NCBI GenBank assembly: GCA_022616275.1
Contig: JAKEFB010000223.1
Span: 1-55,718, forward strand
Source: Chloroflexota bacterium
Lineage (GTDB): Bacteria; Chloroflexota; Anaerolineae; Promineifilales; Promineifilaceae
DNA: 55,718 bases
Reading direction: 5' to 3'
Within the stretch, counting starts at the first letter, position 1, and each line of letters begins with the position of its first letter. Of this stretch, positions 42,692 through 50,308 are shown one piece after another. Both the position numbers and the translations under genes were made by a program. The notes beneath the pieces are model-generated. The model ran no database searches. It was not told the origin of the DNA and was given only the letters and a program-made list of their open reading frames with translations.

Positions 42692-43411
42692 CCTTATCCG
42701 CTGCCGGTGACCCATAAAGACTTTGATGCCCCAGGCAATAACCGTTAAAAAAATGATCAGCACCGCGGCCGCCCCGTAGACCAACCCATTGCCTGCCTGA
42801 GGGTTCTGTGATACCCCGGCCGGCGCCGGCGACGCCGGTGGCGTCACTGTTTCCGCAGTCGCCGACCGCAGCCGCACCTGGTAAACGTTGTTGGTGTCCA
42901 ACGGCCGGCCGTCCCACACCCCGTGGGCCCGGGCCAGGAAAGCGGTCAGGGCCAGGTACTCTTCCTCGCTCAAGTGCCCCGGGTCCTGGAAAGGCATCGC
43001 CGCGCGCATAAAGTCAAACACCTGGCCCATCGTCTCAAAGCGGCCCAGGCTGTCCTGGCCGATGACCGCGGGAATGGCGGTTGGCACGGTGAAGCCGTTT
43101 TCGTAAGGCTGCTTGCCGTGGCAACCCGACTGCCAGCAATCCTGGTCCTCGGGTGGGTACTGGGCCCGCCACTCGTCGGTCAGTCCCTGGCCCTGGTCGC
43201 CGTGGCACGGCTGGCAGTGCAGCCAGAACAGTTGAGCGCCATCATCGGCCTGCGTGGGTGGGTAGACCGTGGGCGGAGCGGCCAGCCGGTCAACCGTCGG
43301 AGTTGGTTGTGGGGTAGCGGCGTAGGGCAATTTTGAAAATTGCCTTACGCCGCCACCCCACAAGACCACTGCCAGCGCCAGAATTGTTAATCTGCGTAGA
43401 TCCGCGTTCAT
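42680..43411 (-). CDS. Cytochrome c-like protein with C-terminal membrane helix
   Basis: 243 aa from ATG 43411. Heme motif CQPCH (Cys66, Cys69, His70) in FWLHCQPCHGDQGQGLTDEW; a second CX4CH (CWQSGCH) could bind another heme or be structural. The distal methionine may be in ETMGQVFDFMRAAMPFQDPG; LTAFLARAHGV is the typical final helix. A C-terminal membrane helix (VYGAAAVLIIFLTVIAWGI) anchors it. The N-terminal 35 residues are encoded by a CGCGGAT-type repeat and a 53-bp palindrome (43309-43361), so its export signal is unusual. Probably faces outward as an electron carrier. Confidence 0.72.
   Translation of the reverse strand: MNADLRRLTILALAVVLWGGGVRQFSKLPYAATPQPTPTVDRLAAPPTVYPPTQADDGAQLFWLHCQPCHGDQGQGLTDEWRAQYPPEDQDCWQSGCHGKQPYENGFTVPTAIPAVIGQDSLGRFETMGQVFDFMRAAMPFQDPGHLSEEEYLALTAFLARAHGVWDGRPLDTNNVYQVRLRSATAETVTPPASPAPAGVSQNPQAGNGLVYGAAAVLIIFLTVIAWGIKVFMGHRQRIRELD
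43309..43361. repeat. 53-bp near-perfect palindrome inside the cytochrome gene
   Basis: 26-bp arms (43309-43334 and 43336-43361) match at 24 of 26 positions around one central base. The core GGCAATTTT-G-AAAATTGCC belongs to the same family as the palindromes at 47947 and 50288. It is translated as part of the export signal. Confidence 0.85.
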
Positions 43412-43504
43412 CCGCGTCCGAAAAGAGAAGCGGGCCACTCGCGCGGCCCGCCATCGTCCTGAGCGCATATATGCGCCGCCCGTCGTCCGTCGTCTAACAG
43501 ACCA

Positions 43505-44557
43505 CTAACGGCGCCCGCGCATCTTCGGGTCCAGAATATCTCGCAGCGCGTCGCCGACCAGATTCCAGCCCAGGCCGTAGAACAGCAACGCCAGGCCCGG
43601 GAAAACAATGATATACCAATAGACGTCCAGGCTGAGGATCCATTGCCGGGCAAAGCTGACGATCTGGCCCCAGTCGGTGTAGCCGACCGGCGTGCCCACA
43701 CCCAGGAAACTGAGCGCGGCAAAGGATAACACAATCGAGCCCATGTCCAGCGACAGGACTACCAGCGTGGGGAAAATAGCATTGGGCAGAATGTGGCGCA
43801 GGATCAGGTGGCTGTCCTTGGCTCCGGCCGCGCGGGCGGCGGTGACGTACTCCCGTTCCTTGGTGGACAGAATGTCGCCCCGCAGCAGCCGGGCGTACGT
43901 CGTCCAACCAAAGACGATCAAAGCAATTGAAGCCGGCCAGATGCTCTGCCCGATAATTGGCACCAGGGCCGCGGCCAGGATGAGGGCGGCTACCAGGAAG
44001 GGGAAGGCGATAAAGACCTCGACGAAGCGCATCAGGATCTCGTCCACCCAGCCGCCGTAAAAGCCGGCAATGGAGCCGATGAGAATGCCAATCACCGCCG
44101 AAGCGGCCACCACCACCCCGCCAATAAAGAGGGCTGTCCGCGTGCCCCAGACCACGCCGTAGTAAATGTCGTACTGGCCGCTGGCCGTGCCGAACAGGTG
44201 GACCCACTCGTCCTTGCCGGTCAGGGCCTTGTACCAGAACGGGATCGTCTGCGGCGCATCCCGCTGCCAGACCGCGCCGGGAGGCTGGGGCTCGGAGCGG
44301 AAACCGTCGCGGGGTATGAGGCTGGTGTCCCAATTGTCGCGGATGGGCGGGGCCAGGACCGGGGCAAAGACGGCCGTCAGAATAAACAGGGCAATAATAA
44401 TCAGGCCGGTCACCGACAAGGGGTTGGTAACCACCCCTTTCAGCAGCCGGTACCACTCGGGTCCTACCAACTGCTCCAACCGGCTGTGGGCCCGCAGGTC
44501 TAGCCCCTCAACCACCGGAGCGTTCAGGCTGACAGGTTCTGACGTTGCCGTAGTCAT
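43505..44557 (-). CDS. Peptide-type ABC permease, DppC-like (pair 2)
   Basis: 350 aa. Cytoplasmic N-terminus, helix 1 (SVTGLIIIALFILTAVFAPV), an extended outer loop with EPQPPGAVWQRDAPQTIPFW, then TRTALFIGGVVVAASAVIGI and a coupling loop EYVTAARAAGAKDSHLILRH. Ends WNLVGDALRDILDPKMRGRR. Located 15 nt after the stop of the DppB-like gene, with GGGAGG before its ATG. Confidence 0.93.
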   Translation of the reverse strand: MTTATSEPVSLNAPVVEGLDLRAHSRLEQLVGPEWYRLLKGVVTNPLSVTGLIIIALFILTAVFAPVLAPPIRDNWDTSLIPRDGFRSEPQPPGAVWQRDAPQTIPFWYKALTGKDEWVHLFGTASGQYDIYYGVVWGTRTALFIGGVVVAASAVIGILIGSIAGFYGGWVDEILMRFVEVFIAFPFLVAALILAAALVPIIGQSIWPASIALIVFGWTTYARLLRGDILSTKEREYVTAARAAGAKDSHLILRHILPNAIFPTLVVLSLDMGSIVLSFAALSFLGVGTPVGYTDWGQIVSFARQWILSLDVYWYIIVFPGLALLFYGLGWNLVGDALRDILDPKMRGRR

Positions 44558-44572
44558 TGTTTATCCTCCCTT

Positions 44573-45640
44573 TCACTCCAGGCGGACCCGGGGGTCCAGA
44601 ACGCCGTAGAGGACGTCTACGACCAAATTGACCGAGACAAACAGGGCGGCCGTAAAGAGGGCATAACCCGACATGGTGAACAGGTCCAGGCTTCGGGCGG
44701 CGTTGGCCGCCGCGCTGCCCAGGCCGGGCAGGTCAAAGATCGTCTCGGTAATGACGACGCCGTTCAGCAGGCCGGCCACCGTGGCGCCGGCAATCGTCGC
44801 CACCGGGATGAGGGCATTCTTGAGCACGTGGCGGTTAATGACCACCCGCTCGGCCAGCCCCTTGGCCCGGGCCGTGGTGACGTAATCCTGGCGCAGCGCT
44901 TCCAGCATTGAAGAACGGGTCACCTTCAGCAGCAAGGCCCAGGACAGGTAAGAAAGGGTGATAATGGGCAGGACCATGTGTCGCAGGGCATTGAGGAAGA
45001 TGTCAAAGCGCAGGTTTAACAGGGCGTCGAAGGTCATCATTCTGGTGTACTGGGTAAACTCGGCCGGCCGGTTGACAAGCAGGTTGAACTGGGTGTCCAA
45101 CCGCCCCGGCGCGAACCAGCCCAGCTTGGCGTAAAAGATCAGCAGCATCAGCAGGCCAAAGACGAAGGTTGGGAAGGAGTAGCCCAGGATGGCAAAGACG
45201 CGCGCCGCCTGGTCAATCGGCTTGTTGTGGTGCAGGGCGGCCTGGATCCCCAGCCAGATGCCGATGGCGATAATGGGCGCGGCGCTCCAGATGGCCAGCT
45301 CTACGGACGCCGGCAGGCGGCGCTTCAACACCTCGACCACCGGCTCGCGGCCGGTCTGGGAGTAGCCCAAATCGCCGCGCAGCACGCCGCCAACGATCTC
45401 GCCCGTCACCGGGTCGCGCCGGCCGACCAGCCAGTGCCAGTACTGGACCGGCAGGGGATCGTCCAGGCCGTAGCGGCGGATGATGGCCGCAACCTGGTTT
45501 TCGTTGCGCGGAATGTCGCGCACGTACAGGGAAGCGCGCTGCGTCGAGTCCAACGTCTGCAGCACGGCAAAAATTAACAGGGTCACGCCAAATAAGATGA
45601 TCGGCATCACCAACAACCGGCGAATAATATATGCTGTCAT
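44573..45640 (-). CDS. Peptide-type ABC permease, DppB-like (pair 2)
   Basis: 355 aa. N-terminal IIRRLLVMPIILFGVTLLIF, DppB block RYGLDDPLPVQYWHWLVG, EAA loop DYVTTARAKGLAERVVINRH and NALIPVATIAGATVAGLLNG. Ends DVLYGVLDPRVRLE. A palindrome (45660-45692) separates it from the binding-protein gene upstream in the transcript. Confidence 0.94.
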   Translation of the reverse strand: MTAYIIRRLLVMPIILFGVTLLIFAVLQTLDSTQRASLYVRDIPRNENQVAAIIRRYGLDDPLPVQYWHWLVGRRDPVTGEIVGGVLRGDLGYSQTGREPVVEVLKRRLPASVELAIWSAAPIIAIGIWLGIQAALHHNKPIDQAARVFAILGYSFPTFVFGLLMLLIFYAKLGWFAPGRLDTQFNLLVNRPAEFTQYTRMMTFDALLNLRFDIFLNALRHMVLPIITLSYLSWALLLKVTRSSMLEALRQDYVTTARAKGLAERVVINRHVLKNALIPVATIAGATVAGLLNGVVITETIFDLPGLGSAAANAARSLDLFTMSGYALFTAALFVSVNLVVDVLYGVLDPRVRLE

Positions 45641-45659
45641 AACGACCCCCTTTGGGACG

Positions 45660-45692
45660 ACCCTCCCGGAGGTTTCAAACCTCCGGGAGGGT
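45660..45692. repeat. 33-bp palindrome ACCCTCCCGGAGGTTT-C-AAACCTCCGGGAGGGT
   Basis: Perfect 16-bp arms around one base, between the binding-protein and permease genes. Core CCTCCGGGAGG as at 5506-5543. It could set the ratio of binding-protein to permease mRNA, as intercistronic hairpins do elsewhere. Confidence 0.9.
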
Positions 45693-45732
45693 GCAGAAAG
45701 AAACTAAGCTAACAACTCAGGGCAGAGTATTA

Positions 45733-47820
45733 CTACTCGCTGGCCAGACCCAGCGCGTACCAATACGTGCCGAAAGCGCCGACGCGGTTATACCAGTCCT
45801 GGACCCAGCGCTGCTCGAAGCGGGCAGCCGTGGCCTGGGCCAACGGGATCGTGGGCACCTCGTCGTAGTACAGTTGTTGCAACTGGAAGTAGATCTGCTC
45901 GGCTGCGGCCGCATCAGCTTCCTGTGCGCCGGCGTTTACCAACTCCCTGAACTGGCCAATCAGATCGTCAGGCAGGTTTTGGCGGCCGGCGAAGGTGCCA
46001 ACCGTGAACGGCTGGGCCCAGTTGTGCGGGTGGTGAATGTCTTCAATCCAGCCGCTGACGGCCACCGGCAACTGGGTAGCCCGGAAGGCGGCCAGCAGCG
46101 TCGGCCAGGGCAGGCCCAGGACCTCAATCCGGTAATTCGGGTTCACCGAAGCCAGGTTGGTCTGCAGAATCTCGGCGATGGTCTGGCGGGTGGTGTTGCC
46201 GGTGTTGTAAGCCACTTGCAGGCGGAAGCCGGTCTCCGGCAAAACGCCGCCCCAGGCCTGGGCCAGCTCTTCGGCGCAGGCGTCCAGGTTGTACTCGTAC
46301 ATCGGGCCGTCTTCGTTGTAACCGAGCATATCCCGGATGATGGGGCCGTTGTTGCGGACGCCCCGGCCGTCCAGGGCTTCGGCGATGTAGGTCTCGTAGT
46401 CAAAGCACTGGGCGAAGGCCCGGCGGACGTTGATGTCAGAGAAGAAGTCCGGCGGGATGCCGTTGCCGTCCAACTGGCCGCTGCCGATGTAGGCGTTGGC
46501 GCCGCTCTCGTCGGTGGCCACGTTGAAGTTGAGGAAGATGTCGGTCCGGCTCACGCTGGGCAGGTTGTCCCATTTGCGCAGTTGGCCGTCGGGGTGCTCC
46601 GCGTCGGCCGTGCATTCAAACGTCTGCCAGTCGCAGTGCTCGCCCACCAGCGGGTCTAACTGGACGTAGTCCTCAATGTTCGCCGCGATACTCTCGGCGT
46701 CGCCGGCCTGCAGGGCGGCGAAACGGGTGCCAAACTCATCCACGATGCGGACGATGACGGTCTTGATCCGGGCTTCGCCGGACGGGCCATTCTCCCAAAG
46801 CACGTCGCCTTCGGCGCGCCAGTAGTTGGGATTGGCCACCAGGACGTACTCCTCGCCCGGCGTCCAGTGGTCGAGCATGTAGGGGCCGGTGCCGTTGATG
46901 ATGGCCGACAGCTCGTCATTTTCCGCGCCGGGGGCGTAGAAGTTCTGCCAGGTGGCGCAGTCGCCGTCCCAGGCCCCGTTCTCGGCCGCCCATTCCTGGT
47001 CAATGGCCGCACCCCAGGACTGGGCCAGCGTAGCCAGCCACGGGCCCCACGGGGCTACCAGGTGGAAGGTCAGCGTGCCGGCATCGTCGTCGGCTACTAC
47101 GGACGCCTTCACTGCTTCACAGGTCGCCACCAGTTGCTCCGGTGTGGCCCCGGCCAGGAGCGCTTCGCGGTCGCCGGCCAGCCCGCACTCGGGGTCAATA
47201 CCCTCGGTCACGTCAGAGCAACTGGAGTAGCCCAGAAGCGGCTCCAGCAGCAGCCACTGCGGGCCGTTGGGATCAGACTGCAGCAGGCCACGGTGGAAGG
47301 TGTAGGCAAAGTCGCTGGGGGTCAGGTCGCTGCCGTTGTGGAAGGTGACGCCCTGGCGGATGTTGAAGGTGTAGGTCAGGCCGTCCTCGGAAATGCCGCC
47401 GTTCTCCAGGCTGGGCACCTCGGTCGCCAACTGCGGTACGTAGGTGGTGCCGTCGGTGTGGTTGTAGTAGATCAGCGTTTCCATGACGTTTTCGATCAAC
47501 TGGCCGCTAGCCGTGTCGTAGGCCAGGTTGGGGTCCATGGTGCTGATGTCGCCGAAGGTCAGCGCCGTGTAGGTGGTCGGGTCCGGGGCGACGAACGATA
47601 CCGGCGCTACCGGTTCTGGGGTCGCCGTGACGACGACTTCCTCGGTGATGACACGGGTCACCTCAACCTGAGCGCCGCCCTCCGTCACCGTTTCGGTCAC
47701 GACGCGGGTCACTTCCACGGGCACTTCCCGGACGACTTCCTGCGGCTGGCAGGCGACGAGGAAAATACCCAGGAGCAGTAGGACCGCCAGCAAATGGCTC
47801 CGTTTCTTATTCTTAAACAT
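45733..47820 (-). CDS. Peptide/oligosaccharide-binding lipoprotein, solute-binding family 5
   Basis: 695 aa. Lipobox LVAC (Cys24), a linker with EVVREVPVEVTRVV repeats (26-60), then an SBP family-5 domain: YTALTFGDISTMDPNLAYDT, GLTYTFNIRQGVTFHNGSDL, NGTGPYMLDHWTPGEEYVLV, VRRAFAQCFDYETYI. It should bind peptides, though some family-5 proteins bind sugars or nickel. GGAGGAGG lies before the ATG. It follows the DppF gene after 148 bp that contain the TAG-bearing palindrome and a leader. Confidence 0.94.
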   Translation of the reverse strand: MFKNKKRSHLLAVLLLLGIFLVACQPQEVVREVPVEVTRVVTETVTEGGAQVEVTRVITEEVVVTATPEPVAPVSFVAPDPTTYTALTFGDISTMDPNLAYDTASGQLIENVMETLIYYNHTDGTTYVPQLATEVPSLENGGISEDGLTYTFNIRQGVTFHNGSDLTPSDFAYTFHRGLLQSDPNGPQWLLLEPLLGYSSCSDVTEGIDPECGLAGDREALLAGATPEQLVATCEAVKASVVADDDAGTLTFHLVAPWGPWLATLAQSWGAAIDQEWAAENGAWDGDCATWQNFYAPGAENDELSAIINGTGPYMLDHWTPGEEYVLVANPNYWRAEGDVLWENGPSGEARIKTVIVRIVDEFGTRFAALQAGDAESIAANIEDYVQLDPLVGEHCDWQTFECTADAEHPDGQLRKWDNLPSVSRTDIFLNFNVATDESGANAYIGSGQLDGNGIPPDFFSDINVRRAFAQCFDYETYIAEALDGRGVRNNGPIIRDMLGYNEDGPMYEYNLDACAEELAQAWGGVLPETGFRLQVAYNTGNTTRQTIAEILQTNLASVNPNYRIEVLGLPWPTLLAAFRATQLPVAVSGWIEDIHHPHNWAQPFTVGTFAGRQNLPDDLIGQFRELVNAGAQEADAAAAEQIYFQLQQLYYDEVPTIPLAQATAARFEQRWVQDWYNRVGAFGTYWYALGLASE

Positions 47821-47946
47821 TTTCTAAAGCCTCCTCCATAGTGTTAGCAAACTTTCTAGGTTTCAATAAACGTGTGAAAACTGAGCTTCTCTTTTTGATC
47901 TACGTTGCCGTTGCCTCACCTCCTTTATTTGGAGCTATCAGCTAAG

Positions 47947-47971
47947 TAGAACGATTTTCAAAATCGTTCTA
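47947..47971. repeat. 25-bp palindrome TAGAACGATTTT-C-AAAATCGTTCTA
   Basis: Perfect 12-bp arms. On the minus strand its first three bases are the TAG stop of the DppF-like gene (47969-47971). Same family as 50288-50308. Confidence 0.92.
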
Positions 47972-48979
47972 CAAGAACTTCTCGGCGTGGTGGCAGGCTA
48001 CCCAATGTAGCCGCCCGGCCGTGCCCAGGTCGCGGAACTCCGGGTCCACCTCCCGGCAGACCTCCGTCGCATACGGGCAGCGCGGGTGGAACCGGCACGC
48101 CTTCGGCGGATTCGCCGGACTGGGTACGTCCCCCTCCAGAATGAGCCGCTTCCGCTTGGCCTCCTTGTCCGGGTCTGGGATCGGGATCGCCGACAACAAC
48201 GCCTGGGTGTAAGGGTGCAGCGGCTTCTCAAACACCGCCACCCGGTCGCTCAGCTCGACAATTCGCCCCAGGTACATCACCGCCACCCGGTCGCTGATGT
48301 AGCGCACCATTGAGAGATCGTGAGCGATGAACAGGTACGTCAGCCCCAACTCCGCCCTCAAATCGTCCAACAGGTTGACCACCTGGGCCTGGATAGACAC
48401 GTCCAGGGCCGAGATCGGCTCGTCGGCCACGATGAACGACGGGTTGGTCGCCAGCGCCCGCGCGATGCCTATGCGCTGCCGCTGCCCGCCGGAGAACTCG
48501 TGCGGGTAGCGGTTGATAAAGTATGGGTTCAGCCCCACCAGCCGCAGCAACTCCTGGATCCGTTCTTTCCGGCTCTGGCTGTCCCCGATGTTGTGGATCT
48601 GTAACGGTTCGCCAATGATGCTGCCTACCGACATCCGTGGGTTCAGCGAAGCGTAGGGATCCTGGAAGATCATCTGCATGTGCCGTCGCGCCCGCCGCAA
48701 CTCGCCCTTTCCCAGGCCGGTCAGCTCTTTGCCCTGGAAGTACACCTCACCCCCCGTTGGTTCCAGCAATTGCAAAATCGTCCGCCCGGTGGTGGACTTG
48801 CCGCAGCCACTTTCCCCGACCAGCCCCAACGTCTCCCCTTTGTAGACGTTGAAGCTGACTCCGTCTACCGCCTGCACCGCGCCCACCTGCCGTCGCAGCA
48901 CCCCCCGATAGATGGGAAAGTGCTTCTTCAGGTTTTTCACTTCGACAATGACTTCTTGCCCGTTCGTCTGCCCGTTCAT
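47969..48979 (-). CDS. Peptide ABC transporter ATPase, DppF/OppF-like
   Basis: 336 aa. Walker [10 protein letters not shown] (55-63), Q-loop [13 protein letters not shown], signature [15 protein letters not shown], Walker B FIVADEP, and H-loop IAHDLSMV. The oligopeptide C-terminal extension has [20 protein letters not shown] with cysteines typical of the Opp/Dpp iron-sulfur segment ([14 protein letters not shown]). Its ATG overlaps the stop of the DppD-like gene as ATGA. Confidence 0.96.
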   Translation of the reverse strand: MNGQTNGQEVIVEVKNLKKHFPIYRGVLRRQVGAVQAVDGVSFNVYKGETLGLVGESGCGKSTTGRTILQLLEPTGGEVYFQGKELTGLGKGELRRARRHMQMIFQDPYASLNPRMSVGSIIGEPLQIHNIGDSQSRKERIQELLRLVGLNPYFINRYPHEFSGGQRQRIGIARALATNPSFIVADEPISALDVSIQAQVVNLLDDLRAELGLTYLFIAHDLSMVRYISDRVAVMYLGRIVELSDRVAVFEKPLHPYTQALLSAIPIPDPDKEAKRKRLILEGDVPSPANPPKACRFHPRCPYATEVCREVDPEFRDLGTAGRLHWVACHHAEKFL

Positions 48980-49983
48980 GCCGCCACCTCTATAAACCGC
49001 TCAGCCTGTCGGACGTCTTCCCAGCGCCAGCAGGCCGCCTGATGGTTCGGCCCGGCCGGTATCAGCAGCGGGTTCTCTTGCCAACATTTGTCTATTACAA
49101 ACGGACAGCGCGGCGAAAATGGACAATGGTTTGCCTCTTCCAGCAAGTCTGGCGGCAGCCCTTTGATGGCCGCCAGTCGTTGTTTCTCTACCGCATCCAG
49201 CTTTGGCAGGGAATCCAGCAGTCCCAGTGTGTACGGGTGGCTGTGGTGGTAATACACGTCGCGCACTGGCCCCATCTCGACGATGAACCCAGCGTACATG
49301 ACAGCTACCTTCTCTACCAACCCGGCGACAATTCCCAGGTCATGGGTGATCCAGATAATGGCCATTCCCAGCTTCTGTTGTAACTGTTTGACCAGTTCGA
49401 CAATCTGAGCCTGGATGGTCACGTCCAGCGCCGTCGTCGGCTCGTCGGCTATCAATATCGACGGGTTGGTCGAAAGGGCCATAGCGATCATAACACGCTG
49501 TCGCTGCCCACCGGAGAATTGGTGTGGATAATCGTTCAACCGGTCTTCGGCGTTAGGTATCCCTACCAGGTCCAGCATTTCGGCCGCCCGCTGCTTGGCC
49601 TGAGCGTCGTTCATCCCCAGGTGCAACCTCAGCCCTTCCGTCAATTGCCGCCCGATAGTCAGCACCGGGTTCAACGACGTCATCGGGTCCTGGAAAATCA
49701 TGGAGATTTCTCGCCCCCGAATGGACCGCATCTCCGAGTCTGATATCTTTAGCAGGTCCCGCCCGTTGTACAATACCTCGCCCCCCTCTAGGCGGCCCGG
49801 CGGCGTCGGTATCAGCCGCAGCAGCGACAGCACTCCCACCGACTTGCCTGAGCCGCTCTCCCCGACGATGGCCAGTGACCCCCCTTCGTCGAGCGTGTAC
49901 GAGATCCCGTTCACTGCGTGAACGACCCCGTTTTCCGTATAAAACCTTGTCACTAAATCGTGGACTTCTAGTAAATGGGCCAT
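48976..49983 (-). CDS. Peptide ABC transporter ATPase, DppD/OppD-like
   Basis: 335 aa from ATG 49983 (GGGAG 6 nt upstream). Walker [10 protein letters not shown]-loop [13 protein letters not shown], signature [15 protein letters not shown], Walker [13 protein letters not shown], and H-loop THDLGIVAG. The C-terminal [15 protein letters not shown] is the Opp/Dpp cysteine segment. First gene behind the promoter at 50111-50139. This and the DppF-like gene are the only ATPase genes for three permease pairs. Confidence 0.96.
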   Translation of the reverse strand: MAHLLEVHDLVTRFYTENGVVHAVNGISYTLDEGGSLAIVGESGSGKSVGVLSLLRLIPTPPGRLEGGEVLYNGRDLLKISDSEMRSIRGREISMIFQDPMTSLNPVLTIGRQLTEGLRLHLGMNDAQAKQRAAEMLDLVGIPNAEDRLNDYPHQFSGGQRQRVMIAMALSTNPSILIADEPTTALDVTIQAQIVELVKQLQQKLGMAIIWITHDLGIVAGLVEKVAVMYAGFIVEMGPVRDVYYHHSHPYTLGLLDSLPKLDAVEKQRLAAIKGLPPDLLEEANHCPFSPRCPFVIDKCWQENPLLIPAGPNHQAACWRWEDVRQAERFIEVAA

Positions 49984-50110
49984 TCTCTCCCTTTCTCCAA
50001 AGATATCAGGGTAGGCCCGAGGTCTCTTCTTGCCAATTCCACTTGACCCGCTCGTTCTTCCGAAAGTCAAACTGGCATGGGAAAATTTATCATGCCATTG
50101 CTTAGCGACT

Positions 50111-50139
50111 ATTGTAGAGCAAATGGCAAATCATGTCAA
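50111..50139 (-). promoter_or_regulatory. Promoter TTGACA-17-TACAAT for the dppDF-led operon
   Basis: -35 TTGACA (50134-50139), 17-nt spacer, -10 TACAAT (50111-50116) on the minus strand, giving a leader of about 120 nt before ATG 49983. Close to consensus. Confidence 0.75.
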
Positions 50140-50142
50140 TGT

Positions 50143-50161
50143 GGTGACAAGAAGGTGACAA
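50143..50161. promoter_or_regulatory. Direct repeat GGTGACAA x2, 11-bp period, next to the -35 box
   Basis: 50143-50150 and 50154-50161, one helical turn apart, starting 4 bp upstream of the -35 element on the minus strand. A candidate activator site; regulator unknown. Confidence 0.5.
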
Positions 50162-50208
50162 AAAGAGACTTTGGTGGGCCTTACCAACGCCAAACCTGCC
50201 GGTCGAAC

Positions 50209-50232
50209 GCCGTTAATGGTGTCATTAACGGC
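50209..50232. promoter_or_regulatory. 24-bp palindrome GCCGTTAATG-GTGT-CATTAACGGC
   Basis: Perfect 10-bp arms and a 4-bp centre, about 70 bp upstream of the -35 box in the otherwise empty 324-bp gap 49984-50307. Could be an operator or a hairpin. Confidence 0.55.
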
Positions 50233-50287
50233 CAAACACGCTGCCATTGTACCCTGCTCCTGGCTACACGACAACGAATCGAAGGTC

Positions 50288-50308
50288 GAACAATTTTGAA
50301 AATTGTTC
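50288..50308. repeat. 21-bp palindrome GAACAATTTT-G-AAAATTGTTC
   Basis: Perfect 10-bp arms. With the following TAC it reads GTAGAAC on the minus strand, providing the TAG (50308-50310) of the gene to its right. Confidence 0.9.

Noticed and set aside
42680-43468. Start of the cytochrome gene at 43468
   Set aside because: The extra 19 residues (Arg-rich, from flanking sequence) would precede the hydrophobic segment and have no ribosome-binding site; ATG 43411 gives a better signal, though the start stays uncertain.
43494-44456. 320-codon minus-strand frame overlapping the DppC-like gene (pair 2)
   Set aside because: Shifted frame of the real permease gene at 43505-44557; the product is Arg/Gly/Pro-rich with no motif.
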